NCBI GenBank assembly: GCA_035532295.1
Contig: DATKRH010000035.1
Span: forward strand, 6,625-70,624
DNA: 64,000 nt
From: DASUBV01 sp035532295
Lineage (GTDB): Bacteria > Actinomycetota > Actinomycetes > Streptosporangiales > Streptosporangiaceae
Reading direction: 5' to 3'
Positions within the stretch are counted from its first letter, which is position 1; each line of letters begins with the position of its first letter. Below, piece after piece: positions 60,338 to 64,000 of this stretch. The notes beneath the pieces were generated by a model. It made no database searches. It saw only the letters and a program-made list of their open reading frames with translations, and had not been told where the DNA came from. The translations under genes were made by a program, and so were the position numbers.

Positions 60338-61624
60338 GTGAAGCACCTGCGCCCCGCGCTCCGCGTGCGCGATTTCCGGCTGTGGTGGCTGGCGCTGCTC
60401 GGGATGGGCATCGGCTTGCAGATGCTCGAGGTGGCCATCGGCTGGGAAGTCTACGCCCAGCATCGCAGCGCGCTGGATCTTGGCTGGATCGGGCTGGCCG
60501 AGTTCATCCCGCTGTTCGTCCTGGCCTTGCCGACCGGGCACCTGGCCGACCGGCTGCCCCGGCGGCTGGTGTTCATCGCCGCGCTCGGCGTCGGCGCCGC
60601 GGTCGGGGTCGGCCTGGCCATCCTCAGCAGCTCGGGGGACACCTCGGTCGTCCCGTACCTGGCCCTGGCGGCGGGGTCGGGGGCGACGGTGGCGCTCGGC
60701 AATCCGGCGGCCCGGTCGATGGTCCCGACGCTCGTTCCCGCCCGCGTGCTGCCCAGCGCCATGACGCTGCGGTCCATCGCGGCGCAGTCCGCCCAGGTGC
60801 TCGGCCCGGCGGCCGGCGGCCTGCTCTACGGCATCTCGCCGGTGCTGGTGTACCTGCTGGCCGCGGGCATGTGCCTGCTCGCCGCGCTGGCCGTCCTGGC
60901 CATGCGCGCCCGGCCGACCGCGGACGCGGCGCCTGACGCCACGGCCCCGGCGGCGGCCCCGGCGGCGGCCCCGGGGGCGGCCCCGGGGCTGGAGAGCGTG
61001 CTGGAGGGACTGCGGTTCGTCGGGCGCACCCAGATCCTGCTCGGCGCGATCGCGCTGGACCTGCTCGCCGTCCTGTTCGGCGGGGCGGTCGCGTTGCTGC
61101 CGGTGTTTGCTCGCTCCATCCTGCATACCGGGCCGACCGGGCTCGGCGTCCTGCGCGCCGCGCCGGCCGTGGGCGCGCTGCTTGCCGCAGCGGTCATCAC
61201 CCGCCGCCCGCTGGCTCGCCGGGCCGGCCGTACCCTGCTCATCGTCGTCGGGCTCTACGGCGCGAGCATGGTCGTCTTCGGGCTCTCCCGGGTCTTCCTG
61301 ATTTCCCTGCTCGCCCTCGCAGCGAGCGGCTTCGTCGACCTGTTCAGCATGAACATCCGGTCCACCACCGTGGCGCTGGCCACGCCGGATCGCCTGCGCG
61401 GCCGGGTCGCGGCGGTCGAGATGGTGTTCGTCGGCGCCTCTAACCAGCTCGGCGCGTTCGAGTCAGGGCTGGCGGCCTTCCTCGTCGGCGCCGTGCCCGC
61501 CGTCGTGGGCGGCGGGGCTATCACCGTCGCGATCGCGCTGGGCTGGAGCCGCATCTTCCCGGACCTGGCTCGCGTCGACCGGCTCGAGGACGTCAGGCCC
61601 GCGCCTGGTCAGGCCTGCGCCTAG
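60338..61624 (+). CDS. MFS exporter (EntS/MFS_3-like)
   Basis: About 428 residues, 12 helices. Starts VKHLRPALRVRDFRLWWLALLG, the typical MFS_3 N-terminus, with motif A variant GHLADRLPRRLVF and an Ala/Pro-repeat central loop (about 200-215). The frame is open far upstream, but that region overlaps the broken gene, so the GTG at 60338 is preferred although it lacks a good ribosome site. Substrate unknown; relatives export siderophores or drugs. Confidence 0.83.
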   Translation: MKHLRPALRVRDFRLWWLALLGMGIGLQMLEVAIGWEVYAQHRSALDLGWIGLAEFIPLFVLALPTGHLADRLPRRLVFIAALGVGAAVGVGLAILSSSGDTSVVPYLALAAGSGATVALGNPAARSMVPTLVPARVLPSAMTLRSIAAQSAQVLGPAAGGLLYGISPVLVYLLAAGMCLLAALAVLAMRARPTADAAPDATAPAAAPAAAPGAAPGLESVLEGLRFVGRTQILLGAIALDLLAVLFGGAVALLPVFARSILHTGPTGLGVLRAAPAVGALLAAAVITRRPLARRAGRTLLIVVGLYGASMVVFGLSRVFLISLLALAASGFVDLFSMNIRSTTVALATPDRLRGRVAAVEMVFVGASNQLGAFESGLAAFLVGAVPAVVGGGAITVAIALGWSRIFPDLARVDRLEDVRPAPGQACA

Positions 61625-61667
61625 TCAGGCCCGGGTGACTAGCCGGTATTCCCCGGGAGGGCCGAGC

Positions 61668-61680
61668 TAGGATGCGGGGG
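61668..61680 (+). promoter_or_regulatory. -10 box upstream of the dienelactone hydrolase gene
   Basis: TAGGAT at 61668-61673. An in-frame ATG at 61681 lies 7 nt downstream (leaderless option), while the conserved protein starts at 61723 behind AGGAGG. A 9-bp ATGCGGGGG repeat spans this stretch. Confidence 0.45.
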
Positions 61681-61707
61681 ATGCGGGGGATGCGGGACGC
61701 CGCACAA

Positions 61708-63318
61708 TCACAGGAGGCAGTCATGTCGTTGTCCCGCGTTGAGTCGGTCCAGACGCCCGATGGGCCGTTCGACCTGACCATCTGGCTGCCCGCGGGCGGC
61801 ACGGGGCCCGGGCTGCTGCTGATCCAGGAGATCTACGGTGTCAGTGACTACATCCGGGCCGTCGCCGAGGACCTGGCCGCGCTCGGCTACGTGGTCGCCG
61901 CACCGGACCTGTTCTGGCGCCTCCAGCGCAATTACCAGGCCGAGCACACCAACGAAGGCCTCACCGAGTCGCTGGCGCTGGCATCTGCGTTCGACGCCGA
62001 GCTGGGCCTGGCCGACGCGGCAGCCGCGCTCGAACATCTGCGCGTGCTGCCCGAGGTGGACGGCGGCGTTGGCGTCATCGGGTTTTGCCTCGGCGGCTCG
62101 TTCGCCTACTTCCTGGCCGGGCAGAGCGCGCTGGATGCCGTCCTGTCGTTCTATGGCTCGGAGGTGCCGGGCAACCTGGGCGTCCTGGAGCGGATCACCA
62201 GCCCGCTGCAGTTCCACTTCGGCGGTAGCGACCCGTACATCCCCCGTGATCAGGTCGCCGCGGTGGAACGGGCGGCCGCAGGCCGCCCGAACGTCGAGAT
62301 CCACGTCGAGGAGGACGCGGGACACGCCTTTCACAACCGGAAGGCCCCCATGTTCTACACGCCGCAGCCGGCGGCGCGGGCCTGGCAGCGCGCCGAGGAG
62401 TTCCTCCGGCGCCACCTGCCCGTCCGGGAGAAGGCCCCACCCGCCTAACCCAAGCGCCAGCGTCGTCGGCGCGTACAGCCGGTCCCGCGCGCCGGGCAGC
62501 GCACGGCCGCGGTACACCATGAGCGGGGTCGGGGTCGCGGTCGCGGTCGCGGGCGCCAGGCCCCGCGCACTGGCCCAGCCTGACAGGCTCGCGCTCCGCG
62601 CGGGCAGGTCTAGGCGCACCGTTCCCGCCTGCCCGGCGGCCAGCGACTGAATCAGCGCCCGGGCCGTGACGTCGTCGCGGGCGACGACGGGCCCGATGGT
62701 GAGGACCCCGTCGGTGCGCCAGGCCGCCGCGTGGCCGGCCAGGCCGCGGTGGTCCTCCGCGACGACGACCTGGTCCGCTGCGGCGCCCAGCGCGGCCAGC
62801 AGCGCCGACCGGTCCGCGCCGAAGACGGCCCGGTCCAGTCGCAGCACCGCGCCGCGGTCGGCCGGGCCGGGGGAGCGCACCGCCAGCCCGGTGACCGGGG
62901 CGTCCGGCCGGTAAGTCCCCACGTGCTTGACGACGCCGTCGGCGACGTGGAAGTCCAGTTGCTCGTACAGCGGCCTGCCCAGCGGGGTGGCGTACAGGTA
63001 CACCACCCGGTCCGCTGCGCGGGCCAGCGCGCTCTCCATCAGCGCGCGCCCCAGGCCGCGCCGACCGTGCCGGGCAGCCACCAGGAGCATGCCGATCGCC
63101 GCCAGGTCCGGCTCGAAGCGGGTCACGACCACCGCCCCGGCCAGGCCGCCGTCCGGGTCATCGATGCCGAGGCCCTCGCCGATCTCCAGCAGCAGCCGCC
63201 ACGCGTCTTGACCGGGCGGCCAGCCGCGATCACGGGCGAGCTCCACGCAGGCGGGAAGGTCACCCTCGTCGAGGGCGCGCACGCCGCCGGGAACCCTGCC
63301 GTTCGTTACTGTCGCCAC
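61708..63318 (-). CDS. GNAT acetyltransferase with readthrough extension antisense to the neighbouring hydrolase
   Basis: Residues 1-290 form a two-part GNAT protein: GVRALDEGDLPACVELARDRGW, acetyl-CoA loop VAARHGRRGLGRALMESAL, LYEQLDFHVADGV, then a degenerate second GNAT half ending GRALPGARDRLYAPTTLALG, where family members normally stop. Here the next codon is TTA (62446-62448), not a stop; shifting one base gives TAG. The frame continues 246 residues across the opposite strand of the dienelactone hydrolase to 61708; that tail has no homology I can see. TACGCT 7 nt before the GTG suggests a leaderless start. Confidence 0.7.
   Translation of the reverse strand: MATVTNGRVPGGVRALDEGDLPACVELARDRGWPPGQDAWRLLLEIGEGLGIDDPDGGLAGAVVVTRFEPDLAAIGMLLVAARHGRRGLGRALMESALARAADRVVYLYATPLGRPLYEQLDFHVADGVVKHVGTYRPDAPVTGLAVRSPGPADRGAVLRLDRAVFGADRSALLAALGAAADQVVVAEDHRGLAGHAAAWRTDGVLTIGPVVARDDVTARALIQSLAAGQAGTVRLDLPARSASLSGWASARGLAPATATATPTPLMVYRGRALPGARDRLYAPTTLALGLGGWGLLPDGQVAPEELLGALPGPRRRLRRVEHGGLPVVKGVSRVLLDVDLDVRAACGRPFHRGDLITGDVRVATAEVELQRAGDPLQDAQVARHLRAIERQDGIQRALPGQEVGERAAEAKPDDANAAVHLGQHAQMFERGCRVGQAQLGVERRCQRQRLGEAFVGVLGLVIALEAPEQVRCGDHVAERGQVLGDGPDVVTDTVDLLDQQQPGPRAARGQPDGQVERPIGRLDRLNAGQRHDCLL
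61723..62448 (+). CDS. Dienelactone hydrolase family protein
   Basis: 241 residues of the alpha/beta DLH family. Nucleophile Cys in GVIGFCLGGSFAYFLAG, Asp in HFGGSDPYIPRDQ and His in EEDAGHAFHNR form the Cys-Asp-His triad; PGLLLIQEIYGVSDYIR and APDLFWRL are family segments. AGGAGG at 61712-61717 sets the start. Enzymes of this type hydrolyse dienelactones in chlorocatechol breakdown, but many have other ester substrates. Confidence 0.9.
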   Translation: MSLSRVESVQTPDGPFDLTIWLPAGGTGPGLLLIQEIYGVSDYIRAVAEDLAALGYVVAAPDLFWRLQRNYQAEHTNEGLTESLALASAFDAELGLADAAAALEHLRVLPEVDGGVGVIGFCLGGSFAYFLAGQSALDAVLSFYGSEVPGNLGVLERITSPLQFHFGGSDPYIPRDQVAAVERAAAGRPNVEIHVEEDAGHAFHNRKAPMFYTPQPAARAWQRAEEFLRRHLPVREKAPPA

Positions 63319-63350
63319 TCACCCGAGCGTAGGGCGAGGCTGCCGCGTTC

Positions 63351-63367
63351 GCCATGCCGGGCATGGC
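63351..63367. repeat. Short palindrome upstream of the GNAT gene
   Basis: GCCATGCC-G-GGCATGGC, 8-bp perfect arms. It lies 33 nt upstream of the GNAT start, where it could overlap the -35 region. Confidence 0.4.
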
Positions 63368-63700
63368 TTGCCGCCGGCTGCGTGACCTGGGTGCGGGCGG
63401 CTGGATAGGCGGTGGGTGCTGTCCGGGGTGCTGCTGGTGTTCTGTGCTGGGATCGCGTGGGTGTTCCTGGCGCGGGAGCTGGGGTCTGGGTCCCAGGGGC
63501 GGGCGGTCGTGTCCGGGGCGGGTCGGTGGGTCGCCTGGTCACGCAGGTGCGCGGGATTTCGCTGGAGTGTCGCTGGCTGGGGGGAATCGCGGCGGCGTCG
63601 TCTGGCTCATGCCCATGGTCCAGGCCGTCGCGGCGGCGGCGGGTGTTGCCGAGAGTTTCGCGGGCCGCTGTCCTGGTGGGGGCCGGCGGGCCGGGCGTGG
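63368..63700. other. Stretch with no recognisable gene
   Basis: The plus strand has G/T-biased sequence and open frames (for example 63416-63808) whose products are Arg/Gly/Trp-rich with no motif; the minus strand gives Pro/Thr/Arg-rich frames. Nothing here can be supported as a gene. It may be the decayed remainder of the DUF222 gene to the right. Confidence 0.4.
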
Positions 63701-64000
63701 CTAGCCGGGTGCCTGGTGGTGCCGTCTCGTCCGGGTGCTCGGGTGCCGGCGGCCGTGGCGTGCTGCTGGCTGCTGGCTGTGGTTCTGCCCTCTGGCGGGG
63801 TGGGTTAGGCGGGGTAGGTGTGGGGTGTGGTGGTGTAACGCCACCCGCAGCTGCCCCGACGTCAGCGCCCCCGCCCCGCCCAGCACCAGGTCCTCCACCG
63901 CCCGCGCGCCGTCATCATCCAGCGGCCCCGCCGCCTCCGCGATCAGCCGCGCCCGCCCCAGGTCAATCACCCCCGCGGCCAGCGCCGCCCCCGTCCGCCG
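63701..64000 (-). CDS. DUF222 (13E12-repeat) family fragment, probably truncated
   Basis: The frame enters from the right edge. RTGAALAAGVIDLGRARLIA followed by EAAGPLDDDGARAVEDLVL and ALTSGQLRVAL matches the DUF222 domain of HNH-type 13E12-repeat proteins, a multi-copy family often linked to mobile DNA. After about 63836 the similarity stops and the frame goes on as His/Pro/Arg-rich residues to a stop at 63701, with no HNH domain. This looks like a 3'-truncated or rearranged copy. Confidence 0.55.
   Translation of the reverse strand, partial: RRTGAALAAGVIDLGRARLIAEAAGPLDDDGARAVEDLVLGGAGALTSGQLRVALHHHTPHLPRLTHPARGQNHSQQPAARHGRRHPSTRTRRHHQAPG

Noticed and set aside
63416..63808. Small plus-strand membrane-protein-like gene
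   Set aside because: Only the first 20 residues are hydrophobic; the rest is Arg/Gly/Trp-rich with no ribosome site or family likeness.

Overview
The window is high-GC DNA from an actinobacterium. It carries a mycothiol gene (mshA, 5' end only), a gpmA-senX3-regX3 block, the carD-ispF-cysS-rlmB block, an LpqE-like lipoprotein, an LmeA-like lipid-binding protein, and a divergent kinase / FHA-ABC transporter pair like mycobacterial PknF-Rv1747. Protein style (Ala/Pro-rich, DUF2637, secreted chitinase with a PT linker) suggests a soil, Streptosporangiales-like organism; that placement is inference. No rRNA, tRNA, CRISPR array or intact insertion sequence was seen.

Layout. 0-14.5 kb is mostly housekeeping: mshA', gpmA, senX3-regX3, lpqE-like, a membrane thiol protein, carD, ispF (the usual ispD is absent), a DUF2637 membrane protein, a homogentisate-dioxygenase-like gene, cysS, rlmB, an L-isoaspartyl-methyltransferase-like gene, a polyphosphate kinase 2 and a two-helix membrane protein. 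14.7-27.1 kb is one unit: a 3603-residue protein with an N-terminal membrane anchor, a JAMM/RadC-like metal-protease signature, a Hint autoprocessing domain and a 977-residue repetitive tail, divergent from a membrane-anchored helix-turn-helix protein with a golvesin-like outer domain. 27.2-31.4 kb is a polar amino-acid ABC transporter and a secreted hydrolase. 31.5-37.8 kb is the FHA-ABC transporter, the Ser/Thr kinase with an outer beta-propeller, and the LmeA-like gene preceded by a leaderless 16-codon ORF.

37.9-58.2 kb looks like a scavenging island for unusual peptides or amides. A dipeptide ABC importer is in a tight operon with a glycosylasparaginase/isoaspartyl-peptidase-like Ntn hydrolase, a DppA-type D-aminopeptidase and a dehydrogenase; a LacI regulator and a formamidase/acetamidase follow. 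Divergent from it are a ketopantoate-reductase/amidase fusion and an aspartoacylase-like hydrolase. A second operon (M20 peptidase, GntR regulator, alpha/beta hydrolase, APC permease) starts beside an operator with the same GGTCTA half-site found in the divergent promoter of the first. Between them lies a MarR/MFS efflux pair.

58.3-64 kb holds a secreted GH18 chitinase under a 27-bp palindrome, a frameshifted hypothetical gene, an MFS exporter, a dienelactone hydrolase, a GNAT protein whose frame runs antisense through that hydrolase, and a DUF222 (13E12-type) fragment at the edge. Two traits run through the window: TANNNT boxes 6-7 nt upstream of start codons (leaderless transcripts), and many 15-18 bp tandem repeats inside or next to genes.
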